From NCBI RefSeq assembly GCF_012489685.1, contig NC_080046.1:41937176-42001175 (forward strand): 64,000 nt of DNA, in the 5' to 3' direction. Source of the stretch: Lotus japonicus (taxonomy: Eukaryota; Streptophyta; Magnoliopsida; Fabales; Fabaceae). A program made the translations under genes and the position numbers. Shown here in pieces: positions 21,327 through 30,698 of this stretch; positions within the stretch are counted from its first letter, which is position 1; each line of letters begins with the position of its first letter. The notes below the pieces were generated by a model, which was not told the DNA's origin, ran no database searches, and saw only the letters and a list, made by a program, of their open reading frames with translations.

Positions 21327-21632
21327 TTAACTATAGTATTGCCTCAAACTAGAGGCGTTCCACGTGCGGCGCACTGCCACGCCATCCAATTGTTCTAACT
21401 TGTATGCCCCAACGCCCACTTCAGCTTTAACCCTAAAAGGGCCTTCCCAATTGGGTGTCAATTTGTTCTTTCCTGAAGTTAGCGTCCTTTCACGCAACAC
21501 CTGGTCTCCTGCCTTCATTTTTCGAGGAACGACCTTAGTTGCATACTTTCGGGCGACCCTTATCTTTCCAGCTTCATTACGCAAGTGTACCTCTCTTTAC
21601 AATTCTGGGAGCATGATCAAGTTTGCGATTAA
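21327..21632 (-). pseudogene. Tat-type integrase C-terminal fragment (unit 2)
   Basis: Copy of 5630-5935 offset by 15,697 bp. The frame from 21584 to the stop at 21327 carries the same NKLTPNWEGPFRV and SLRQYYS blocks. It has one unit-2/3-specific change, ARKYATK in place of AQKYATK, and a stop upstream where unit 1 had none. Not functional. Confidence 0.85.
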
Positions 21633-21981
21633 GTTATTTGTTGCTGCAAGTTCTCTTGAAGTCTCAAATGCATCAGCAACTGTTCATGCAAGCATAGGTG
21701 AATCTGTAAGTGCAGATCCTAATGCTATTGTGCCTAATGTGATTCATGAGATATCAGTTGAATATGTTTCTGTTCCCAATGTTGAACCTCATGTTGAGAC
21801 ATTAGTTGAGACTACTTCAGATGTGAATATGAGACCCTCGGCTGGAAATCCCAACCCCATTGTTGACACATCTGAACTTGATTTCCAAATCCATCAAGCT
21901 ACCTTGTGTTCTGAACCATCTACCGGTTATAAGAAGTCAGTTATTGAAAATATTCATGAGTTGTTGTCATTCTGGTCTTAG
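21633..21981 (+). pseudogene. Env-like ORF fragment (unit 2)
   Basis: Copy of 5936-6284. It carries HQATLCSEP where unit 1 has HQSTLCSEP, a change shared with unit 3. No start codon of its own. Confidence 0.4.
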
Positions 21982-22394
21982 AAGTGATGGTTTGTTTATG
22001 TTGTGCACCCTTTGCCAAATTTGTGTTAAAAAGGGGGAGTAGTTTGGTGAAGAATCTGTGTTGTTTCTTTTGCTGTGAAGCCACTTATGTTTTCCTACTT
22101 GGTAGCTTTGGTCTGTAATAATTTGAAGAAACTTTCAAGACAAGGCAAGTAATTGGTTGTGTGGTACTCCAAGCTGCTACTGTTTTATGTTCAAGTTGCT
22201 ACTAGTTTACTGGTTTGCTTTTGTTGGATAGTTAGTGTGTTTTGCTACTAAGTGTTATGTTCCAACTATGCTAGTTATTGGTATGGATGCATCATTTGAG
22301 GGGGAGTCTGCTGCTAAGGGGGAGCTTTGGTTCTCTATGTTTACCCTCTCTGATCTGTGAGTTGTTTTAGACAAAATTTGACAAAGGGGGAGAT

Positions 22395-22885
22395 TGTTGT
22401 TACATTGTTTTCTGCATTTTGTCAAAAACAACCTGATGTCGAAGCAGATTCCTTGACATCTGATTTCGTGAAGCTAGGACGTCAGTCCTTTGCTTGGAAC
22501 GTGATGTGGGCCCTTGAAGATCTTATGAAGATATATTTTTTAAAGTTACTTGAGGTTCAAGTAGCTGTACCAGAATGGTTTTAATTGTGGGTTGTTATTT
22601 GTTGAAACAATCTTTATTAAAAGATTGGTTTCTATCTTTACGTTTGAATTTTGCAACAATATATTGGAGATTTAGTTTTGATTTGTTGCTGCAATCTGTT
22701 ACTTCAGCCCAAGAAAACCCTAGTGCCCAAGCCACTGCTGCTGAAGTTTATAAAAGGACAAAGACCTCAAGCTTGAAAACCAGCGAAGCTAATAGAGAGA
22801 GATCAAGTGTTTTAGGGTTGTTCATTGTTCTTTGTCCTTATTTCTTGTGAACAAACTTTGCTCCCAGATTCTATAAAGCAAAGTT
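22395..22885 (+). repeat. Sirevirus-2 LTR, left part (unit 2)
   Basis: Copy of 6698-7188, starting TGTTGTTACATTG after AAAGGGGGAGAT and ending in the AAGTT duplication (22881-22885) next to the solo LTR. Confidence 0.8.
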
Positions 22886-24126
22886 TGAAGGTGCGAAAAA
22901 CACTAGAAAGGGGGGGTTTGAATAGAGTTTTTGAATAATGGGTACACTTTTGCAACTTTTCAAAACTCGAAGATAATAACTAGGTGCTGAAGGATAAGAA
23001 GTAAAGCACACAAGTATTTTATCCTAGTTCACTTGAGATAAAAGCTCAAGCTAATCCAGTCCACCTGTTAAGGTGATTTCTTCCTTCTTCTGATGAAGGC
23101 AATTCACTAAAATCAATGAGTGTTACAACTACACTTTGCAACCTGCTAAGTGACTAACAATACACTGATTTTCTCACTAGTATCCTCTTAAGAAGCTGAT
23201 CTACCGATCCTCTTAAGACTAGCTAAACACTGAATCTGCCTTGATTCAGTCCTCTCAAGATCCGACCAACCTTGGTCTCTTAAGGAACTTTACAATGTGA
23301 TGTAAAAGGTTTCGGGTTTACAACAAGTGCTTCTGAAAAGCTAATAGTAAACTCAGATGTTTAAGAACAGTGAAGAAATAATGCTAAGAGATTGGTTCGT
23401 ATATGTTGAATGATTTCAGCAAAGTTTCTTAGTTTCTTTCTTCTTTCTTCAGCCTTTATATACTCCAAGACTTGTGATGTAGCCGTTGCTAGGGTTTTAT
23501 CCGTTGGAGTGGCAATTCTGTAATATCAGACTGCTAGGCTGTACAAGGTAGGTGGCAGACAGACTGAGACTTGTACGATGTTGTACTATGATAGCGACCT
23601 GTCCTTTCACCAATTGACTTGTGATCAAGGAGCTTTAGATGAACGTTGGTGAAGCTTCTGATCTTCGTCAGATTGAAGCTTGGATTCTTCTGACCTTGCA
23701 ACTTCTGCTTCTGAACAAGTTCCTCAGAACCTCTGATCGTCAGAGCTAGAATAGCTTGGGTCTTCAGAACCAACTTCTTGCAGGTCTTCAGAACTTGAGT
23801 CTTCTACTTCTGGACCGTTCCACTGGAACATCTGGTCTTCAGAACTTTTGACTCTGGTTCTTCAGAACTTCTTGAGAGCTTGTATCTTCAGACCTTCTGA
23901 AGTGTTTGCCACTGTTCTGAACGAACATGGTAGGTTAAGAAGCTCTCTTTTTAGTAACCCTTGGTTCTTCTTCTTCTGAACGAATAGGCTTGGGTCAGAT
24001 TCAGAACCTGTTTGTCACATCTTAAAAGGACAAACGTTAGGGTACCACAATTGTTCATCATCACAAACCTTAATTGTAATCATCAAAACATAGAGATGCA
24101 ACCACTGATCAAACCTTGATCTTACA
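22886..24126 (-). repeat. Solo LTR of Sirevirus 1 (unit 2)
   Basis: A 1241-bp LTR with no internal region, flanked by AAGTT on both sides (22881-22885 and 24127-24131) at the same site as the full element in unit 1. It shares derived bases with the unit 3 solo LTR that neither LTR of the full element has: CCAATTGACTTG near 23611 and GAATCTGCC near 23234. Confidence 0.93.
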
Positions 24127-24327
24127 AAGTTGTGTTTTGTGTTCTTTGATTCTACAAACTCTGATTGTTGATTGTTTGTTACCAATCACTGTGGCAGTGA
24201 TTGAGAGAAAGAGAGAGAGAGAGGCTCTCATACATAGGTTGAGATACTAAGTTGAAACACACTACTATGAACTGTGGTGTTCATGAGTGTCTGTAATTCC
24301 TGAATCTTGAGATAGTGGATTTCTTTT
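24127..24327 (+). repeat. Sirevirus-2 LTR continuation and unit 2/unit 3 junction
   Basis: Same as 20652-20848, with a longer GA run (about 24207-24221). The junction TTTCTTTTGTAATG at 24320-24333 is identical to the first one, so the two junctions descend from one rearrangement. Confidence 0.88.
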
Positions 24328-24805
24328 GTAATGACGTATGACATTTGGCCGTTCGTTCCCTTTTTATTTTCCATCACATTTTGCTCAATCATTTTAATTT
24401 CATTATAGCGTGTTTGCTGAGACTTTACTCGCCTTTTGGCGAGGTTTTTGGCTTGGTATGATAACCAAGGCTTAGGCACATTTTACTGGCCTTAGTCGTT
24501 TTACGGACGAGGCTTGGTTTCTAGTGGCCACTAGAATTGCCAAGGCTATGTTTTCTCAGTGATGACACTTTCTGATTGCGAAAGATTTTTGTCATGTTGG
24601 GTCATCGCCATAGGAAATTTGTTTAGCAAAGTATATGAGTTAGATCAAGTCAGTTGTGACAAATATCAAACTTTAAAACATTTTTCATTTCTTTTAACAA
24701 GAACTAGGGTTTATAGACCCGTACATGAGAGTTTCCTCCCTTCTTTTTATTGGTCACCTCATTAAAAACCTTTTCCAAGGAAAAAAGAGTGTGACCTTCT
24801 TTTTC

Positions 24806-25111
24806 TTAACTATAGTATTGCCTCAAACTAGAGGCGTTCCACGTGCGGCGCACTGCCACGCCATCCAATTGTTCTAACTTGTACGCCCCAATGCCCACTT
24901 CAGCTTTAACCCTAAAAGGGCCTTCCCAATTGGGTGTCAATTTGTTCTTTCCTGAAGTTAGCGTCCTTTCACGCAACACCTGGTCTCCCGCCTTCATTTT
25001 TCGAGGAACGACCTTAGTTGCATACTTTCGGGCGACCCTTATCTTTCCAACTTCATTACGCAAGTGTGCCTCTCTTTACAATTCTGGGAGCATGATCAAG
25101 TTTGCGATTAA
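24806..25111 (-). pseudogene. Tat-type integrase C-terminal fragment (unit 3)
   Basis: Third copy of the integrase tail, ending SLRQYYS at 24806. It has unit-specific changes (NEVGKIRVARK, EVGIGAYK). Not functional. Confidence 0.85.
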
Positions 25112-25460
25112 GTTATTTGTTGCTGCAAGTTCTCTTGAAGTCTCAAATGCATCAGCAACTGTTCATGCAAGCATAGGTGAATCTGTAAGTGCAGATCCTA
25201 ATGCTATTGTGCCTAATGTGATTCATGAGATATCAGTTGAATATGTTTCTGTTCCCAATGTTGAACCTCATGTTGAGACATTAGTTGAGACTACTTCAGA
25301 TGTGAATATGAGACCCTCGGCTGGAAATCCCAACCCCATTGTTGACACATCTGAACTTGATTTCCAAATCCATCAAGCTACCTTGTGTTCTGAACCATCT
25401 ACCGGTTATAAGAAGTCAGTTATTGAAAATATTCATGAGTTGTTGTCATTCTGGTCTTAG
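25112..25460 (+). pseudogene. Env-like ORF fragment (unit 3)
   Basis: Third copy of the Sirevirus-2 env-like C-terminus, matching unit 2 (HQATLCSEP) and followed by the same polypurine zone. Confidence 0.4.
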
Positions 25461-25873
25461 AAGTGATGGTTTGTTTATGTTGTGCACCCTTTGCCAAATT
25501 TGTGTTAAAAAGGGGGAGTAGTTTGGTGAAGAATCTGTGTTGTTTCTTTTGCTGTGAAGCCACTTATGTTTTCCTACTTGGTAGCTTTGGTCTGTAATAA
25601 TTTGAAGAAACTTTCAAGACAAGGCAAGTAATTGGTTGTGTGGTACTCCAAGCTGCTACTGTTTTATGTTCAAGTTGCTACTAGTTTACTGGTTTGCTTT
25701 TGTTGGATAGTTAGTGTGTTTTGCTACTAAGTGTTATGTTCCAACTATGCTAGTTATTGGTATGGATGCATCATTTGAGGGGGAGTCTGCTGCTAAGGGG
25801 GAGCTTTGGTTCTCTATGTTTACCCTCTCTGATCTGTGAGTTGTTTTAGACAAAATTTGACAAAGGGGGAGAT

Positions 25874-26364
25874 TGTTGTTACATTGTTGTCTGCATTTTG
25901 TCAAAAACAACCTGATGTCGAAGCAGATTCCTTGACATCTGATTTCGTGAAGCTAGGACGTCAGTCCTTTGCTTGGAACGTGATGTGGGCCCTTGAAGAT
26001 TTTATGAAGATATATTTTTTAAAGTTACTTGAGGTTCAAGTAGCTGTACCAGAATGGTTTTAATTGTGGGTTGTTATTTGTTGAAACAATCTTTATTAAA
26101 AGATTGGTTTCTATCTTTACGTTTGAATTTTGCAACAATATATTGGAGATTTAGTTTTGATTTGTTGCTGCAATCTGTTACTTCAGCCCAAGAAAACCCT
26201 AGTGCCCAAGCCACTGCTGCTGAAGTTTATAAAAGGACAAAGACCTCAAGCTTGAAAACCAGCGAAGCTAATAGAGAGAGATCAAGTGTTTTAGGGTTGT
26301 TCATTGTTCTTTGTCCTTATTTCTTGTGAACAAACTTTGCTCCCAGATTCTATAAAGCAAAGTT
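25874..26364 (+). repeat. Sirevirus-2 LTR, left part (unit 3)
   Basis: Third copy of the LTR start, interrupted at the AAGTT (26360-26364) by the solo LTR. Confidence 0.8.
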
Positions 26365-27605
26365 TGAAGGTGCGAAAAACACTAGAAAGGGGGGGTTTGA
26401 ATAGAGTTTTTGAATAATGGGTACACTTTTGCAACTTTTCAAAACTCGAAGATAATAACTAGGTGCTGAAGGATAAGAAGTAAAGCACACAAGTATTTTA
26501 TCCTAGTTCACTTGAGATAAAAGCTCAAGCTAATCCAGTCCACCTGTTAAGGTGATTTCTTCCTTCTTCTGATGAAGGCAATTCACTAAAATCAATGAGT
26601 GTTACAACTACACTTTGCAACCTGCTAAGTGACTAACAATACACTGATTTTCTCACTAGTATCCTCTTAAGAAGCTGATCTACCGATCCTCTTAAGACTA
26701 GCTAAACACTGAATCTGCCTTGATTCAGTCCTCTCAAGATCCGACCAACCTTGGTCTCTTAAGGAACTTTACAATGTGATGTAAAAGGTTTCGGGTTTAC
26801 AACAAGTGCTTCTGAAAAGCTAATAGTAAACTCAGATGTTTAAGAACAGTGAAGAAATAATGCTAAGAGATTGGTTCGTATATGTTGAATGATTTCAGCA
26901 AAGTTTCTTAGTTTCTTTCTTCTTTCTTCAGCCTTTATATACTCCAAGACTTGTGATGTAGCCGTTGCTAGGGTTTTATCCGTTGGAGTGGCAATTCTGT
27001 AATATCAGACTGCTAGGCTGTACAAGGTAGGTGGCAGACAGACTGAGACTTGTACGATGTTGTACTATGATAGCGACCTGTCCTTTCACCAATTGACTTG
27101 TGATCAAGGAGCTTCAGATGAACGTTGGTGAAGCTTCTGATCTTCGTCAGATTGAAGCTTGGATTCTTCTGACCTTGCAACTTCTGCTTCTGAACAAGTT
27201 CCTCAGAACCTCTGATCGTCAGAGCTAGAATAGCTTGGGTCTTCAGAACCAACTTCTTGCAGGTCTTCAGAACTTGAGTCTTCTACTTCTGGACCGTTCC
27301 ACTGGAACATCTGGTCTTCAGAACTTCTGACTCTGGTTCTTCAGAACTTCTTGAGAGCTTGTATCTTCAGACCTTCTGAAGTGTTTGCCACTGTTCTGAA
27401 CGAACATGGTAGGTTAAGAAGCTCTCTTTTTAGTAACCCTTGGTTCTTCTTCTTCTGAACGAATAGGCTTGGGTCAGATTCAGAACCTGTTTGTCACATC
27501 TTAAAAGGACAAACGTTAGGGTACCACAATTGTTCATCATCACAAACCTTAATTGTAATCATCAAAACATAGAGATGCAACCACTGATCAAACCTTGATC
27601 TTACA
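26365..27605 (-). repeat. Solo LTR of Sirevirus 1 (unit 3)
   Basis: A 1241-bp solo LTR flanked by AAGTT (26360-26364 and 27606-27610). Nearly identical to 22886-24126. It carries ACTTCTGACTC near 27322, where unit 2 has ACTTTTGACTC. Confidence 0.93.
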
Positions 27606-27610
27606 AAGTT

Positions 27611-27972
27611 GTGTTTTGTGTTCTTTGATTCTACAAACTCTGATTGTTGATTGTTTGTTACCAATCACTGTGGCAGTGATTGAGAGAAAGAGAGAGAGGC
27701 TCTCATACATAGGTTGAGATACCAAGTAGAAACACACTACTATGAACTGTGGTGTTCATGAGTGTCTGTAATTCCTGAATCTTGAGATAGTGGATTTCTT
27801 TTCTTTGGGTGCGAACCCTCCAGACGTAGGTGAAAGTTTTTTACTGAACTGGGTTACCAATCCTCTGTGTTCTTCTTTTTATTTTGCTGGTTTTGTTACT
27901 GTTAGTCAATTGTCGAACCGGTTGTCCTAGCATCGCGTTCGATATCTGTCCTGTGCGAGAACCGTAATTACA
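27611..27972 (+). repeat. Genuine 3' end of the Sirevirus-2 LTR
   Basis: Past the array breakpoint (27802) the LTR continues CTTTGGGTGCGAACCC ... GTAATTACA and ends at 27972. The minus-strand LTR fragment at 59122-59684 shares this whole stretch in reverse (CCTACGTCTGGAGGG, AATTACA end), confirming that 27803-27972 belongs to the LTR. Confidence 0.8.
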
Positions 27973-28328
27973 GTGTGTATGTAAGGAAAATGCTAATTTG
28001 TTAGAGAATAAACTAAGCCAATAACTGTGTTAAATAATGTACTATGAAAATTTACTCCCAACATTTCTGGACTTCGAAGACATTCAATATATATATGAAA
28101 GAGATGCTGAATTTTTATATGAAATTAAATTAACAATAAGAATCAGTAAACCACAATATAACGAGAAGAAAAAAAAGTAATAAATGTGATGTGACGTAAT
28201 GTGATAGAAAACTAGAGATAGAGAAAAAAAATGAATGTGTAATGTTGTTACTGTTTTGTGGTATGAGACGTAAAGTTGGATGTGGATACAGTTTGGTGTT
28301 TATTTTTGAAGATTGAAAGTATGCTTAC
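27973..28328 (-). other. Truncated P450 intron / flanking DNA
   Basis: On the minus strand a GTAAGC donor directly follows the P450 exon 1 (28328-28323), and the AT-rich, T-rich sequence beyond looks like an intron. It is cut by the Sirevirus-2 LTR at 27972. No acceptor or second exon (I-helix, ExxR, heme Cys) is present. Confidence 0.5.
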
Positions 28329-29649
28329 CATGATTATCGCCTTGATATTATTTGAAGTTAAATGAAAATCCAAGTCGGTGCCACTATCCTCAAAATTTTA
28401 GAGAACATCAATTAGATCTCCCTTTGCTTCAACCAAGGCTTCTTTAGCTCTTGACCTTGCATCTCTATGGTCATTAACGATATTCTCCAAAATCCTGTCC
28501 AGTCTTTGGTGCATCTTCTCAAGCTTAGGCCTCATCCCAGAAATGTTTTGAAGCCATTTAGCTGAAGGAAACAAGTCTGCTAGGTAGAAACCCCCTGCAA
28601 GCTTTGGAATTTGTTTTATTGCTGATAAGAACTCTTCTTTGGCCTCATATTTCTTGCCAAATGCAGCCTTTGAAAAGCTTGTGTACAAGATTGAAAGAAC
28701 TGCGTCAGTAATATTGATCTCTGATTCTTCTTTTGAAGCAATCCATTTGATGAGAGTAGTGATCTCTTTCTCTCTGATTGACCAAAGAGATTTCACCCGT
28801 CTTAAGCTTAAAAGCTCGGTGGCACAGATCTTCCTAAGATGCCTCCAATAATCACCATAAGATGAAAAGGCTATGTCTGTGGAGTCATATAACAGAATAT
28901 CTGTGGCTAGAAGATGAGGCCTTGAAGCAAATATAATATCATGGGTTTTCATCACCTCCCTAGCACACTCTGCTGAGGAAACAACAATGGTGAAGATTTC
29001 CCCAAGTTGCAGATGCATCAAGGGTCCATATTTTATGGCCAGATCTCTTAATTTTCGATGTGGCATAGATGTAACAAGATGGGGTATGTTTCCTATGATA
29101 GGTAGCTTCCATGGACCTGGAGGTATATTTGGAATTGAGTTAGTTTTTCTTAGATTCTTCCTTACCATAATAAGTGCAAGAATCATGGGTACGAAAAAAC
29201 TCAAAGGGGGCGTTTGGTAGAAGGGATCTATAAAGATTCCCGGGTAAGTTAGGTTGAGAATGTAACATTTCCATGTTTGGTACAAGTTTCAGAAAAAATA
29301 TTCCTGGATATTGTGGATTCCTAGGCATGCATGTAGTTTACATTGAATTTCTCCAAACTTCATTCCCATGTTTAAGAATGGGTATCTTGCTTTCCCATGA
29401 GAATGAAAGTTATTTCCCACTAACTTTTATTTTTACTTCAAATTTTATATTTTAAAATATTTTAACTAAATAAAATTTAAAAACATACCTGCGAATTGAA
29501 TTTATCAACCAAACACTTTTTTAAAAGATGCCTGAGAATAACATTTACATCATAATATTCCTGGGAATCCACTTACCCGGACATGATTTTTGATAACTTG
29601 TAACAAACGCCCCAAAAAGGGTTAACAACTCATGAATTTGAGGAGCCAT
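28329..29649 (-). pseudogene. Cytochrome P450 exon 1, CYP71 clan (CYP71D-like), inactivated
   Basis: Coding begins MAPQIHELLTLF at 29649, is split by a 405-bp MITE (29208-29612), then resumes with the hydrophobic anchor 'VPMILALIMV', the proline hinge IPPGPWKLPIIGN, the B/C region 'FASRPHLLATDILLYDSTD' and WRHLRKIC (C-helix WxxxR). This ER-anchored family catalyses NADPH-dependent mono-oxygenation in specialised metabolism. An in-frame TAA follows GDLIDVL at about 28398, and recognisable sequence continues beyond it (HLTSNNIKAIIM) to a GTAAGC splice donor. Exon 2 with the heme-binding Cys is absent. With the MITE, the stop and the lost exon this is a pseudogene. The substrate cannot be inferred. 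Confidence 0.88.
29208..29612. mobile_element. hAT-like MITE inside P450 exon 1
   Basis: Ends are GGGCGTTTGGTA on the left and the reverse complement of GGGCGTTTGTTAC on the right, with further subterminal inverted similarity (CCGGGTAAGT near 29238-29247, inverted near 29572). Flanks CTCAAAGG / CAAAAAGG agree at 6 of 8 bases, consistent with a decayed 8-bp duplication. The G-rich GGGCGTTTGG terminus is common in plant MITEs of this type. No coding capacity. Confidence 0.7.
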
Positions 29650-29691
29650 TGAGATAAAAGAGTAGATGGACTACATCAAGCACAAAGCAAT

Positions 29692-29702
29692 TCTATATAT
29701 GT
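29692..29702 (-). promoter_or_regulatory. TATA box of the P450 remnant
   Basis: ACATATATAGA on the minus strand lies about 45 nt upstream of the P450 ATG at 29649. This suggests the gene was in its native promoter context before disruption. Confidence 0.4.
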
Positions 29703-30268
29703 ATAGATATGCATTACTTAAAATAGACATTGTGGAGGATTGGACAGTGTCCTTTTCACTCACTGAATGGACATCCAAGAACTACTTGCAGATGCTCCTT
29801 GCATTTTCTATTTTTCTGTTCAACTTGCGTGCTGGAGTGTGGGACACAAACCTCAAGGATTGCTTGAATTAAAATAGCATTATATATGCCTTCAATGCTA
29901 AATGACAAAGACAATAAGGCATCGCAAAAGACGCAGCTAATTTTGAAACGTAATTAAAGATAAATTATAAGATAAATTTTTTTTTTACATGCAAATGTTA
30001 ATTGTTAATTGTTAGTAAATCAGTTCAAATTATAAGATAATTAAGAACGTTTGTTTGTGATTATTTTTTGGTCTTATTTATATTATAATGTTTTCAAATT
30101 TTTAGTTAGTCTTTATTTAGACATAACGATCCTTTGATCTTTCGTTTAATAGGGTAATCAGATATTTATAATAATTTTCTTTCGGTTCACGTATTCTGCG
30201 TTGTTGTTCAATGTTCAGCATATAGTACGTATAATATATCTATCTATATATATATATATATATATAAT
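29703..30268. other. AT-rich intergenic DNA ending in a (TA)n run
   Basis: No coding similarity. A TATCTATATATA microsatellite (about 30235-30266) abuts the Tat element. With the sequence after 49340 it rebuilds the TCTAT...ATAATATACTAAAGGAAG 5' end of a Helitron-like element. Confidence 0.5.
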
Positions 30269-30538
30269 TGGACTGGGCGAGCCCCTAGAGGGGCAACGCC
30301 CAGCGTGTAGCCCGCCCCGAGGCGGGGGCCTGGCCTTAAGTTGGGCCTTAGCCTCGGAGGCCCAATTGGCCCAATAGGTAGTGCCCAAGCTCTATAAATA
30401 GGAGGTAGTTACCAATTGTAGGGGACTTTTGCTCACTTTATGAAATAACACATGAAATTCAGCATTCTCATTCTCTCTTTAGCACATTCTTCCACTCTCT
30501 AGGTACTATCCCTTCCTTCAATGTTCATTCCCAGAACA
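30269..30538 (+). repeat. 5' LTR of the Tat-type element
   Basis: 270 bp with TG...CA ends. It contains a GCCCCTAGAGGGGC palindrome (30281-30294), a CCCGCC/GGCGGG hairpin (30311-30326) and a TATA box (CTATAAATAGG at about 30392). A 9-bp segment (GGCCCAATT-like, near 30367) is missing from the 3' LTR. Confidence 0.93.
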
Positions 30539-30540
30539 TT

Positions 30541-30558
30541 TGGCGCCGTCTGTGGGGA
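30541..30558 (+). promoter_or_regulatory. Primer-binding site of the Tat-type element
   Basis: TGGCGCCGTCTGTGGGGA lies two bases after the LTR end, the usual PBS form in plant Tat-lineage elements. It primes minus-strand DNA synthesis. Confidence 0.88.
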
Positions 30559-30698
30559 ACGATAAACTTTCTACTCCCATTCACGTGGATTGAATGTGCA
30601 AGAAGCTATCTCTGATTACGATTAGGCAATTCTCTAGTTTTCTGATTCTGATTCTGTGACTGGTGTTCGTCTTTTAATCGAGTTTGTGTCATTCCTGG

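Larger units (their letters stand above)
20845..24327 (+). repeat. Tandem array unit 2 (solo LTR)
   Basis: A direct repeat of unit 1 with period 3479 bp relative to unit 3. It contains the Tat IN tail, Sirevirus-2 env-like end, PPT zone and LTR, with a solo Sirevirus-1 LTR at 22886-24126. It differs from unit 3 by a 4-bp expansion of a GA run near 24210 and scattered substitutions. Confidence 0.93.
24324..27802 (+). repeat. Tandem array unit 3 (solo LTR)
   Basis: Third direct repeat, 3479 bp from the TTTT at 24324 to 27802, with the solo LTR at 26365-27605. Its right end runs on without a break into the genuine LTR end, so this unit carries the original right breakpoint flank. Confidence 0.93.
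5936..27972 (+). mobile_element. Old Sirevirus-type (Ty1/copia) remnant, 3' end only; triplicated and invaded
   Basis: What remains is the end of an env-like ORF, a zone with several polypurine tracts, and a 3' LTR that begins TGTTGTTACA at 6698 and truly ends ...GTAATTACA at 27972. gag and pol are absent. Sirevirus 1 entered the LTR with a 5-bp AAGTT duplication, and the segment was then multiplied, so the LTR is represented three times before its genuine end. A minus-strand LTR fragment of the same family lies at 59122-59684. Confidence 0.75.

Noticed and set aside
5148..27802. CRISPR-like or satellite array
   Set aside because: Only three units of 3.5 kb, composed of known retroelement pieces; no short repeats with unique spacers.
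28398..29285. P450 as a functional gene starting MYQTWKCYI
   Set aside because: Those first residues come from the MITE. The native start is at 29649, and the gene lacks exon 2 and has a stop.
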